Of a DNA stretch of 39,932 nucleotides, positions 7,993 through 15,640 are shown piece after piece. This DNA is from CAZUVM01 sp964623885 (GTDB lineage: Bacteria; Verrucomicrobiota; Verrucomicrobiia; Limisphaerales; UBA8199), in assembly GCA_964623885.1 (NCBI GenBank), contig CAZUVM010000187.1, positions 1 through 39,932 of the forward strand, written 5' to 3'. The notes under the pieces were generated by a model that was not told the origin of the DNA, made no database searches, and saw nothing but the letters and a program-made list of their open reading frames with translations. How positions within the stretch are numbered: the stretch's first letter is position 1; the number at the start of each line of letters is the position of its first letter. The position numbers were made by a program, and so were the translations under genes.

Positions 7993-9342
7993 TCAGCCGC
8001 CCATGCGCTCGAGGGCGCGGTTGAGGCGGCCAATCGAGCGGTCTCTTCCCAGGATTGCTAAAAGGTGGTACAGACTAGGGCCAGCGGTATTGCCGCAGCA
8101 GGCCAGTCGCGTTGGATGCACCAGCACGCCGACTTTAACGCCTAATTCCTGGGAGACGGTTTTAAGCGTAGCACCGATAGGGTCGGGCTCGAAAGGTTCA
8201 AGTTTCGCGAGCGCATCGCGCAGCCGCTCGAGACGCGGCTTGTTTTCGGGAACGAAATCGCGCTGGGCGGCTTCAGGATCGTATTGAATGTCTTCCCGGA
8301 AGTAGAAGCCGGCGTAGGCCGGAAGTTCGCCGAACAGTTTGAATTTGCCTTTGCAGGTGTCCAGCGCGGCTTTGACGTATTCGAGCGGAAACTTGTTGGT
8401 GTCGAGTCCGGCACGGGCCAAAGCATGGATAGCAAGCTCGTAAAAGCGATCGTCGTTCATTTCGCGAACGTACTCGCCATTGAGCCAAGTGAGTTTGGCG
8501 AGGTCAAACCGGGCATTGTGGCGAAGGATTTGCGGCAGATCGAATAGCTCGATCACTTCGGCCGGCGACATCTTCTCGCGATTGTTTTTGGGCGACCAGC
8601 CCAGGAGGCACAGGTAATTAACAACCGCTTCGGGAACGTAGCCTTCCGTCTCGTACGTGGTGAGGGATGCCCCTTGATCGCGCTTGCTCATTTTGGTGCC
8701 GTCGATGTTCAGAATGAGCGGGATGTGCGCGTAATGAGGCGGCTGAACACCGAACGCGCGGAACAGGGCGATGTGCTTGGCTGTATTGCTGAGGTGATCC
8801 TCGCCGCGGATCACATGCGTGATGTTCATTTCCAGATCGTCGATGACATTGACCAGGTGAAACACCGGTTGGCCGTCAGAGCGAACGATTACGAAATCCG
8901 GATCGGCCTGTTCGCGATCGGTCAATTCGCGACGGACATCCCCTACGACCAGGTCGGGAATCAGGATGGGTTCGCGCGGCATTTTGAATTTGATCGCGCC
9001 ATCCTGTTCGTAAGCCAGGCCATGGGAAAGCAAGGCTTCAACGCGCCGCTGGTAGTTGTCTTTGCGCTGGCTTTGGAAATACGGTCCGAACTCTCCTTTG
9101 CTCGGGCCCGTAGCATCGCCGCTGCTCGGGCCTTCGTCCCAATCCAGGCCCAGCCACCGCAAGCCGTTGAGAATGACATTGACTGCTTCCTGGGTGTTGC
9201 GTGCAGCGTCGGTGTCCTCAATGCGCAAAACAAACGTGCCACCCGAATGCCGAGCGTAGAGCCAGTTGAATAAAGCCGTTCGGGCCCCGCCGATGTGCAG
9301 GAAGCCGGTGGGGCTGGGAGCGAAACGAACGCGAACTTTCAT
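7993..9342 (-). CDS. gltX: Glutamate--tRNA ligase
   Basis: Class I aminoacyl-tRNA synthetase charging tRNA-Glu; 449 residues, slightly short for the family but complete. The N-terminus RFAPSPTGFLHIGGARTALF holds the HIGH-type motif (HIGG, 16-19). The KMSKS motif appears as KMSKRDQGAS near residue 218. The C-terminal anticodon-binding region ends with a recognisable LYHLLAILGRDRSIGRLNRAL segment. It lies 42 nt downstream of panE on the same strand, so the two may be co-transcribed. A second glutamyl-transferring synthetase relative, GluQ-RS, is encoded at 13968-14846. GltX keeps the full anticodon-binding part and GluQ-RS does not, so they are not redundant. Confidence 0.96.
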   Translation of the reverse strand: MKVRVRFAPSPTGFLHIGGARTALFNWLYARHSGGTFVLRIEDTDAARNTQEAVNVILNGLRWLGLDWDEGPSSGDATGPSKGEFGPYFQSQRKDNYQRRVEALLSHGLAYEQDGAIKFKMPREPILIPDLVVGDVRRELTDREQADPDFVIVRSDGQPVFHLVNVIDDLEMNITHVIRGEDHLSNTAKHIALFRAFGVQPPHYAHIPLILNIDGTKMSKRDQGASLTTYETEGYVPEAVVNYLCLLGWSPKNNREKMSPAEVIELFDLPQILRHNARFDLAKLTWLNGEYVREMNDDRFYELAIHALARAGLDTNKFPLEYVKAALDTCKGKFKLFGELPAYAGFYFREDIQYDPEAAQRDFVPENKPRLERLRDALAKLEPFEPDPIGATLKTVSQELGVKVGVLVHPTRLACCGNTAGPSLYHLLAILGRDRSIGRLNRALERMGG

Positions 9343-9380
9343 CCTGGTGACGATAACGGGGATGGGCCGCGTGGCAAGTG

Positions 9381-9430
9381 TGGATCAGGGATCAGGATTA
9401 CGATTACGATTAGGAGTAGGAGAAGGAGTG
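9381..9430. repeat. Imperfect hexanucleotide tandem repeat running into the panE 3' end
   Basis: Six consecutive hexamers occupy 9395-9430: GGATTA, CGATTA, CGATTA, GGAGTA, GGAGAA, GGAGTG, preceded by two GGATCAGG-like units. The repeat lies at the 3' end of panE. Read on the minus strand it encodes a low-complexity Thr/Pro/Asn/Arg tail after the conserved PanE fold. It looks like a microsatellite-type expansion captured by the reading frame. Confidence 0.6.
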
Positions 9431-10398
9431 GCGGCTGGATCTAATTTTTTCAGAAGTCGGCAAAGGGCCTCCAGGCGCGGAACTGATACCTCCGCTGCCT
9501 GCGCCTGTCTCAGCGGCTCAACAAACAAGCTCTCCAGTTCGAGCGCTTGGCCGCGTTCGAAATCGATCAGGGTGGATGCTTTGTAAGCACCCATCGTGCG
9601 AGTGCGCTCAAATTGTTTATCGACAATGGAGTCCGGCACGTCGAAGCCTAAAGCCCGCGCCGTTGCGCTGACTTCGAGCATGAGTTCATGCGCCAGCCTG
9701 CTCCAATTTGGATCGGCCAGCAACAAATCCGTCGTAAGCGTGCGCGGATTCGGCACGCGCAGGGCAGGGGACCAGTGGGTATTGCTTAACGCGTCATAAC
9801 CCGCGACCCCGGCCACGCCCAGCCCGTTGAAAGGAATGTTCCAGGTCAGCTTTTCCCAATGTGCCTGTGCGAGGTTGTGGGTGACGTTACAGGGCACCCC
9901 GACTCGTTGAAACAACTCGGCCAGCGCCAGGGTGCGAGCTTCCGGCGGTCGTTGGAATTCGCCCAGAACAACCATGCCGTGATCGATATGATGGACCAAT
10001 CCCGGTTCAATGCGGTTCAGACACACGAAACACAAGCCGCCCAGGATCTGATTTGCGGGAACAAGCCGGGCGATCGCTTCTTCATTGCCGAGCCCGTTTT
10101 GCAAGGTGACAACCATTGTCTGCGGGCCAACCAGCTGCGGCAGCAAACGGTCCAGCGCTGCGTTGGCAGTCGTCTTCAACGCAATGAGCACAAGATCGCT
10201 CAGGCCGATTTCCTCAGGGTTACGAGCACAATGCGGTCGGATGCGGAAATTCCCCTGAGGGCTGCGGATGAGGAGGCCCCGTCGCCGCACTACGTCGTAA
10301 TCCGATCGTAGCAGCAGGTGGAGCTCTTGATCGGCGCGTGCCAGTTTTGCTCCGTAGAAACTGCCCACCGCCCCTGGACCAATGACAGCGATTTTCAC
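9385..10398 (-). CDS. panE: 2-dehydropantoate 2-reductase (ketopantoate reductase)
   Basis: Cytoplasmic NADPH-dependent reduction of ketopantoate to pantoate for pantothenate/CoA synthesis. A TTG at 10440 extends the frame, but the GTG at 10398 starts the protein directly at MKIAVIGPGAVGSFYGAKLA, the family's usual start with a GxGxxG-type motif; this gives 337 residues. Other landmarks are LIALKTT, TLQNGLGNEEA (nucleotide and substrate side) and EKLTWNIPFNGLGVAG, which carries the conserved catalytic Lys and substrate-binding Asn. The last 14 or so residues (TPSPTPNRNRNPDP) are low complexity and come from a DNA hexamer repeat; the fold should be complete without them. KPR-family enzymes vary in substrate, so the role in pantothenate synthesis is likely but not proven. 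It probably shares a transcript with gltX. Confidence 0.88.
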   Translation of the reverse strand: MKIAVIGPGAVGSFYGAKLARADQELHLLLRSDYDVVRRRGLLIRSPQGNFRIRPHCARNPEEIGLSDLVLIALKTTANAALDRLLPQLVGPQTMVVTLQNGLGNEEAIARLVPANQILGGLCFVCLNRIEPGLVHHIDHGMVVLGEFQRPPEARTLALAELFQRVGVPCNVTHNLAQAHWEKLTWNIPFNGLGVAGVAGYDALSNTHWSPALRVPNPRTLTTDLLLADPNWSRLAHELMLEVSATARALGFDVPDSIVDKQFERTRTMGAYKASTLIDFERGQALELESLFVEPLRQAQAAEVSVPRLEALCRLLKKLDPAATPSPTPNRNRNPDP

Positions 10399-10461
10399 GG
10401 AAGCGCTCTGCTTTGCGGGATTGTGATCATGGCGCGACAACCAGCGCAGGTCACTTGTGGA

Positions 10462-10495
10462 AATAAAAAAGGCACCCTGAGGGTATCAGAGTGCC
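10462..10495 (-). terminator. Rho-independent terminator of the HU gene
   Basis: Read on the minus strand, GGCACTCTGA (10495-10486) pairs with TCAGGGTGCC (10480-10471) through ten base pairs including one G-T pair. The loop is 5 nt, and a TTTTTT run at 10470-10465 follows. It starts about 18 nt after the HU stop and lies before panE, so it separates the two genes. Confidence 0.88.
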
Positions 10496-10513
10496 TTTGC
10501 GAAATCGGGCAGG

Positions 10514-10810
10514 TTACTTCGCGCCCAGGATGGCGTCTTTGCAGGCTTTGGCGACGCGGAACTTCACCACGCGCTTAGCGGGAATCGTGATCGCTTTGCC
10601 CTTATTGGGACCAAACTGCATCGTCATCTGCCGCGCCGGGCGGTTCACCAGGACGAGTTTGCCGAGCCCCGGCAGCGTGAAAGTGTTCTTAGCTTGCTTG
10701 TAAGCGAGCTCGGAAAGGGTCTCGAGGGCCTGAACGGCCTGTTTCTTGGTGATGCCAACTTTCTCAGCGACGGTGGCGGCGATTTGCGATTTGGACAGTG
10801 CTTTAGCCAT
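10514..10810 (-). CDS. HU family DNA-binding protein
   Basis: Nucleoid protein of 98 residues. The frame is open further upstream, but MAKALSKSQIAATVAEKVGI at 10810 is the standard HU/IHF N-terminus, so I start there. The helical dimerisation part (KKQAVQALETLSELAYKQAK) is followed by TLPGLGKLVLVNRPARQ, the beta-arm, and the closing IPAKRVVKFRVAKACKDAI. The arm tip, normally RNPxTG in HU/IHF, reads QFGPNKGK here, so DNA kinking may differ. The 5' leader is rich in ACA/CAA with no Shine-Dalgarno, and a TATAAA-type element lies about 30-35 nt upstream. The gene ends in a clear intrinsic terminator, which fits an abundant single-gene transcript. Confidence 0.93.
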   Translation of the reverse strand: MAKALSKSQIAATVAEKVGITKKQAVQALETLSELAYKQAKNTFTLPGLGKLVLVNRPARQMTMQFGPNKGKAITIPAKRVVKFRVAKACKDAILGAK

Positions 10811-10835
10811 AGTCAGTAGTGTGTGTTTGTTGTTG

Positions 10836-10866
10836 TTTGGTTTATAATTAAAAGTCGTTTGACTTG
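10836..10866 (-). promoter_or_regulatory. AT-rich putative promoter region of the HU gene
   Basis: The minus strand over 10841-10850 reads TAATTATAAA, a plausible -10 element in an AT-rich patch. An adjoining inverted repeat AAGTC-N4-GACTT covers 10852-10864. No convincing -35 hexamer was found, so the exact promoter is uncertain. Confidence 0.25.
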
Positions 10867-11075
10867 ATGGCATTAAAGCCAATCAGAAAAGTCGCGCAAG
10901 CAGAAAATGATTATTTTTTCGAAGAAATTTGAGGTTTGCGACCATGTAGTTCCGGTGAAAATGATCGGCGGGTGAGACCCCCTCGAGGTCGTTGCCGCCG
11001 CAGTTTGCCTTAACCAGGTGATTGTTGCAGCAGCCGCGCTTGACTTGCCACGGCCAGAGACGCAACCTTAAGTCC

Positions 11076-12074
11076 GTGGCCCTCTTCACGATTCAGAACG
11101 AGTTTCGGTACGAGATCGTGCGCCAGATATACGAAGGCGGCATGGGCATTGTGTACGAAGCCGAACAGCTAGGCACGCGCGATTTCGTCAAACGAGTGGC
11201 TATCAAAGTGATTCGGCAAAATTACGCCAACCAAAAGCAATTCATCGACAACTTCATTGGGGAGGCAAAACTCGTCGCCGACCTCATCCACACCAATATC
11301 GTTCAGACGTATCATCTGGGTGAAACCCGCGGCTTGTTCTTTATTGCGATGGAATTGATTCGCGGAGTAAACCTGGAACAGTTCTCGCATCAACTCGTTG
11401 CGAAGCAGCGGGTGCTGCCGAAAGAGCTGGCCGTGTTCATCGTGAGCCGTGTGGCGCGGGGGCTGGCCTATGCGCATGCCAAAACCGAGAAAGATGGGCA
11501 TCCCCTCGGGATCGTGCACCGGGACGTGAGCTTCAAAAACATCATGATTGCGTTTGAAGGCGACGTGAAGCTCACGGATTTTGGCATTGCCAAAGCCCGC
11601 GGATTTCTGGTGGACAACGAAGGCGAAGTCGTGGCGGGCAAGGCGGATTACATGAGTCCGGAACAAGCCAATTTCAAAATCACTGACAAGCGCTCGGATC
11701 TGTTTTCGGCGGGTGTGGTCCTGGCACACCTGCTTTTAGGACGCAATGTTTTTAAGGGGCAATCGGCGGAAGAATCGCGGCAGCGGATGATCAATATGCC
11801 AATTCCGGATTTCCGAACGCTCGATGAACGGATCGATGAACGTTTGAACCATGTCCTCCATCGAGCGCTGGCGCGTGATCTGGACAAACGCTATCCTACT
11901 GCCGATGAGTTGCTCTATGACTTGGAGCACTACATTTATCACTCCGGCTATGGCCCGACCAATGAAACTTTGGGGCGGTTCATTCGGGAGTTATTCGATC
12001 AGCAGATTCCGGCGGGGGCAACCAGGCGCCCTACCGAGATCGTGGCATCGGCGCCAGCAATCACTAGCCGGTAA
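11076..12074 (+). CDS. Cytosolic Hanks-type serine/threonine protein kinase
   Basis: Single-domain eukaryotic-like kinase. The frame is open from a TTG at 11022; I prefer the GTG at 11076 because the preceding residues look non-conserved, but neither has a good ribosome binding site. From 11076 it is 332 residues. The Gly-loop appears as YEGGMGIVYEA, the ATP-anchoring Lys is Lys44 in VAIKVI, the catalytic loop is HRDVSFKNIM (His148-Arg149-Asp150), and the metal-binding loop is DFG at Asp168. The activation segment ends SPEQ. All residues needed for catalysis are present. There is no transmembrane segment, PASTA or other sensor domain, unlike many bacterial relatives, so it must be soluble. 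It is divergent from the HU gene. Its substrate is unknown. It may be co-directional with the amidase gene 109 nt downstream. Confidence 0.9.
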   Translation: MALFTIQNEFRYEIVRQIYEGGMGIVYEAEQLGTRDFVKRVAIKVIRQNYANQKQFIDNFIGEAKLVADLIHTNIVQTYHLGETRGLFFIAMELIRGVNLEQFSHQLVAKQRVLPKELAVFIVSRVARGLAYAHAKTEKDGHPLGIVHRDVSFKNIMIAFEGDVKLTDFGIAKARGFLVDNEGEVVAGKADYMSPEQANFKITDKRSDLFSAGVVLAHLLLGRNVFKGQSAEESRQRMINMPIPDFRTLDERIDERLNHVLHRALARDLDKRYPTADELLYDLEHYIYHSGYGPTNETLGRFIRELFDQQIPAGATRRPTEIVASAPAITSR

Positions 12075-12183
12075 CATCGGTCTTGCGTTCATTCGGGGGG
12101 CCGGGGAGAGTTTCGGCGCAATCAAAGCATTATGCGGGCGACTTCCTAGTCTCCGGTTCATCCTTTCGGCAGAATTATAATGT

Positions 12184-13065
12184 ATGTCTGAGAACGTAGT
12201 AACTCTGGGTTTGCTCCAAATGGCTTGCTCAGACGATCCGGAGGCAAACCTCCAGAAAGCTTTAGCGGCGGCCGAGCGCGCCGCCCAACAAGGCGCCAGA
12301 ATCATCTGTACTCAGGAACTGTTCCGTTCGCAGTACTTCTGCCAGGCTGAAGACCACAAGTATTTCGATTTAGCTGAACCGATTCCAGGTCCAACCACGG
12401 CTGCGTTTCAGAACCTGGCAAAGGAGCGCGAGGTGGTCGTCATTGCTTCGCTATTTGAGAAGCGTGCTCCGGGCGTTTATCACAATACTGCGGTCATCAT
12501 TGATGCGGACGGGTCAGTGCTCGGGCGGTACCGTAAAATGCACATACCGGATGACCCGCTTTATTATGAAAAGTTTTATTTCACCCCAGGTGATCTGGGA
12601 TTTCGGTCGTGGCAAACCCGCTATGCGCGGATTGGTGTTCTGATTTGCTGGGATCAATGGTATCCCGAGGCGGCTCGTTTGACCGCGCTGCAGGGCGCCG
12701 AAATCCTGTTTTACCCCACGGCCATCGGGTGGCATCCCACCGAGAAGGCCGAATATGGCCAGCAGCAGCACGATGCCTGGGAGACTGTTCAACGCGGGCA
12801 TGCCATCGCCAACGGTTGCTATGTCGCAGTTCCCAATCGCGTAGGTCGCGAGAAACTCTCCGGCGAGGGCATCGAATTTTGGGGACAGAGTTTTGTGGCC
12901 GGAACCTCCGGCGAATTGCTGTCGCGTGCCACGGCAGCAAATAATGAGGAGCTAATCGTTCGCGTTGACCTGAACAAGGTGGAACAAACGCGCACACACT
13001 GGCCTTTTTTAAGGGATCGCCGAATTGACGCTTATGGTGATATCACACGACGGTTGGTGGATTGA
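12184..13065 (+). CDS. aguB: N-carbamoylputrescine amidase
   Basis: Nitrilase-superfamily amidohydrolase, 293 residues, predicted to convert N-carbamoylputrescine to putrescine, CO2 and ammonia in the agmatine route of polyamine synthesis. The triad is intact: Glu45 in TQELF, Lys118 in RKMHIPDDP, Cys155 in LICWDQWYPE. Features typical of AguB within the superfamily are YYEKFYFTPGD, the WHPTEKAEYG region and the C-terminal FLRDRRIDAYGDI. Agmatine deiminase (aguA), the usual partner, is not in the window. It is followed after 12 nt by the RmlD-like gene and then gluQ, so a three-gene transcript is likely although the functions are unrelated. Confidence 0.92.
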   Translation: MSENVVTLGLLQMACSDDPEANLQKALAAAERAAQQGARIICTQELFRSQYFCQAEDHKYFDLAEPIPGPTTAAFQNLAKEREVVVIASLFEKRAPGVYHNTAVIIDADGSVLGRYRKMHIPDDPLYYEKFYFTPGDLGFRSWQTRYARIGVLICWDQWYPEAARLTALQGAEILFYPTAIGWHPTEKAEYGQQQHDAWETVQRGHAIANGCYVAVPNRVGREKLSGEGIEFWGQSFVAGTSGELLSRATAANNEELIVRVDLNKVEQTRTHWPFLRDRRIDAYGDITRRLVD

Positions 13066-13077
13066 CGGCGAAGGAAA

Positions 13078-13962
13078 GTGAGCGCTCCGCCGCAAGACCA
13101 TCGTCCGCTGGCTTGGATCACCGGCGCGGGCGGTTTAATCGGCAGTTGGTTGGTCCGGTTGGATTCTGACGAATCCCGCAGTTGGCGCGTCCGCCCGCTG
13201 CTTCGTTCGGATCTCGATTTGACTGAAGCCGAATCCGTGCGCCAATTGTTCCGCGAAGAAATGCCGGCACTCGTCATTCATTGCGCTGCCGTGAGCCGCA
13301 GCACTGATTGCCAGGCGAACCCGGCGCTGGCGCGAATGGTGAATTTCGAAGCTACGCGGCTGCTTTCCGAATTTGCGGCGGATATCCAATTCGTGTTCTT
13401 TTCGACCGACCTCGTTTTTGACGGACGAAAGGGGAATTATGATGAGTCTGCATCAGTCAACCCGCTGTCGATCTACGCAGAAACAAAAGTGGAGGCGGAA
13501 AAGGTTGTGCTTAGAAATCCAGGCCATACGGTAGTGAGAACTTCCCTCAACGCCGGGCCATCACCGGCAGGAGATCGCGGGTTCGACGAACAATTATTGC
13601 ATGCGTGGCAGGCGGGCCAAACAACTAGATTGTATATCGACGAATTTCGTTCTCCCATCGCGGCAGAGGCCACTGCCGCCGCGGTTTGGGAGTTGCTAGC
13701 AAAGAACCAGCCGGGCCTTTATCACTTGGCCGGCGCCGAGAGGCTTTCGCGGTGGCAAATCGGCCAAATGTTGGCGGCCAGTCGACCGGATATTGAAGCC
13801 AGGTTTGAGTCAGCCTCGATCCGAGAGTACGGAGGAGCTCCACGAACTCCGGACTCGTCGCTGGATTGTGGCAAAATCCAAAAGCTTCTTGGCCGACCGT
13901 TACCGCGCTGGAGCGATTGGTTGAGTCAAGGCAACTCATTCGTTCAGGTAAAATCCAAATAG
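13078..13962 (+). CDS. RmlD-like NAD(P)-dependent sugar-nucleotide reductase (extended SDR)
   Basis: Extended short-chain dehydrogenase of 294 residues, closest by pattern to dTDP-4-dehydrorhamnose reductase. It has the Rossmann motif ITGAGGLIG (14-22), the FFSTDLVFDG strand typical of RmlD/MAT2B proteins, and the catalytic YAETK (Tyr133, Lys137). It starts with GTG at 13078, with AAGGA just upstream. The N-terminal 10 residues precede the first strand, so the start is reasonable. No other rml genes are nearby, so dTDP-rhamnose synthesis is not supported by context and the true substrate is open. It is separated from gluQ by 5 nt. Confidence 0.8.
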   Translation: MSAPPQDHRPLAWITGAGGLIGSWLVRLDSDESRSWRVRPLLRSDLDLTEAESVRQLFREEMPALVIHCAAVSRSTDCQANPALARMVNFEATRLLSEFAADIQFVFFSTDLVFDGRKGNYDESASVNPLSIYAETKVEAEKVVLRNPGHTVVRTSLNAGPSPAGDRGFDEQLLHAWQAGQTTRLYIDEFRSPIAAEATAAAVWELLAKNQPGLYHLAGAERLSRWQIGQMLAASRPDIEARFESASIREYGGAPRTPDSSLDCGKIQKLLGRPLPRWSDWLSQGNSFVQVKSK

Positions 13963-13967
13963 CTGCA

Positions 13968-14846
13968 GTGGGCACAGATGAGAGACAAACTCATGCGGAA
14001 GGTCCTGCTGAATATCGCGGCCGGCTAGCCCCTTCTCCCACCGGTTTTCTGCATCTGGGACACGCCCGCACGTTCTGGATCGCGCAAGAGCGGGCTCGTT
14101 CGCATCAAGGAATCCTGGTCCTGCGCAATGAGGACCTGGATCCAGGCCGCTGCCGACCGGAATTCGCGCAGGCAATGTTTGAAGACCTCCGCTGGTTCGG
14201 GCTGGAGTGGCAAGAAGGCCCGGACATGGGCGGACCCTATGGACCTTATTCCCAATGTGAACGGCGCGGATTCTATATTGATGCCTTTGAGAAGCTGCGC
14301 GGCGCTGGGCAAATTTATCCCTGTGCCTGCTCTCGCCAGGACGTATTGCGTGCTTTGCAAGCCCCGCATTCCGGCGAGGATGAACCTATTTATCCCGGTA
14401 CTTGCCGGCCCAAGCGTAATGGCCAGAGCCGGGCCTCAAGCGATGATGGCGCGCCTCGAAGGTGCAACTGGCGGTTTCGCGTTCCTGACGGAGAGGTTAT
14501 CACTTTCGTGGACGGCGGTTTCGGACTACAGGAGTTCACCGCGGGTCGCGATTTCGGCGATTTCGTTGTCTGGCGTCACGATGATTCGCCGGCATATCAG
14601 CTCGCCGTGGTGGTCGATGATTCGGCGATGCAAATTACTGAAGTAGTTCGTGGTGCGGATTTGTTAAAATCAACTGCTCGCCAAATCCTTATTTACCGCG
14701 CGCTCGGATTGGCAGTACCTGAATTCTACCATTGTCCGTTGGTTACCGATTCTGCTGGGGTGCGACTTGCGAAACGACATGATGCTCTAAGCCTTCGCCA
14801 ACTGCGAAAGGAGGGGCATCTTCCCGAGGAACTGCGCGTCGGTTAG
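13968..14846 (+). CDS. gluQ: Glutamyl-Q tRNA(Asp) synthetase
   Basis: Transfers activated glutamate to the queuosine at position 34 of tRNA-Asp. The frame is open from inside the preceding gene; the GTG at 13968 is the first usable start after that gene's stop, giving 292 residues. It has the class I catalytic core GRLAPSPTGFLHLGHARTFW (HLGH at 29-32), the E-D-L-D-P segment, and an AKRHDALSL motif replacing KMSKS. Putative zinc ligands are Cys119, Cys121, Tyr142 and Cys146 (YPCAC and YPGTC), as in GluQ-RS. The anticodon-binding domain is absent, the defining difference from GltX. The spacing between the two zinc half-sites looks longer than in E. coli. The presence of GluQ-RS implies that the organism makes or salvages queuosine. 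Confidence 0.93.
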   Translation: MGTDERQTHAEGPAEYRGRLAPSPTGFLHLGHARTFWIAQERARSHQGILVLRNEDLDPGRCRPEFAQAMFEDLRWFGLEWQEGPDMGGPYGPYSQCERRGFYIDAFEKLRGAGQIYPCACSRQDVLRALQAPHSGEDEPIYPGTCRPKRNGQSRASSDDGAPRRCNWRFRVPDGEVITFVDGGFGLQEFTAGRDFGDFVVWRHDDSPAYQLAVVVDDSAMQITEVVRGADLLKSTARQILIYRALGLAVPEFYHCPLVTDSAGVRLAKRHDALSLRQLRKEGHLPEELRVG

Positions 14847-14865
14847 AAACTCTTGAAGCAGGCAA

Positions 14866-15117
14866 CTACACTGTGCCAAGTGCTGGTTGTGTCTGGGCAG
14901 CGCCAACCGCTTTGTTCTTGGTAGGTCCGGCCGTGGGAGAGGTCAGAAGCGCTTCCGCGGACACGAAATCAGAGCCGGCCTCCAAGGCGTGTAGTTCGTA
15001 ATCGGGCGGCGGCCGCACGGCAGCTCGCAAAAGCGCCAGGCAGAATAGCACCGAAAACGATACCCACGGAACCAGCACGTATACCATGGGGGGAACAGCA
15101 GCACACAGCATGCCCAC
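14866..15117 (-). CDS. Possible small membrane protein of unknown function
   Basis: Open frame of 83 codons from GTG at 15117 (ATG at 15111). It has one strongly hydrophobic segment, about residues 9-33 (MVYVLVPWVSFSVLFCLALL), then a short cytoplasmic-looking tail with PPPDYELHALEAGSDF. The frame remains open about 18 codons further upstream without a standard start codon. No Shine-Dalgarno and no family recognised. It is the only frame in this stretch with a plausible protein-like pattern, but it could be chance. Confidence 0.35.
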   Translation of the reverse strand: MGMLCAAVPPMVYVLVPWVSFSVLFCLALLRAAVRPPPDYELHALEAGSDFVSAEALLTSPTAGPTKNKAVGAAQTQPALGTV

Positions 15118-15640
15118 AAATATGGTTTGGTCTGGAAACGCATTGCCACGATAGATTTCGTTCTAACCATTGGAACAGAGGAGCTTTCAAAGCTCATAAA
15201 ACTTTTGCAGCGCCGACCTTCCCCGACTTGATAGAGAAGTTGTCTCGAAACGAGTCAAAATTCGCCCTCAGATGGGACAGCAGGAATGAGCTGATTAGCC
15301 ATCCACATGATGAGCTTGCGAGCCTCTAATTCTGAAGGCGGCATGGTCTGGTTTTCGCATTCCATGCGGTGTGGTTAAATCTTGGTTTTCGATAAGACAC
15401 CTTGTCTTGAAATTCCGCACGCTCAACCAGAATTGTTAGGTTGCGTCCCTTCCCGCGGGCCAATGCCTTGCGCTGCCGCGATTCAACTAAAGTTTCGCAA
15501 GTCCCTGTCTGCTACCAGCTTCGATTGTTGTTGCGGATCAGGTGATCTGAAGGAAGTCACGCCGAAACCTAACGGTTTTTGAAATTGCGGGTGTCTTGCG
15601 TTCCCTTGGCAGCCGTTATGCGTTAGGCAAGCAGCATCGT
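15118..15640. other. Sparse intergenic stretch
   Basis: No convincing gene is visible. The best small frame is on the minus strand at 15255-15365 (36 codons from an ATG, starting MECENQTMPPSELEARKLI). It has a natural-looking helix but no ribosome binding site. A plus-strand frame at 15382-15582 opens with TTG and has no protein-like pattern. A short AAACC-N4-GGTTT hairpin lies near 15565-15580, before the leader of the secreted Fn3 protein. Confidence 0.4.

Noticed and set aside
15382..15582. 66-codon plus-strand frame before the Fn3 protein
   Set aside because: TTG start, no ribosome binding site, Cys/Ser/Pro-rich sequence without pattern.
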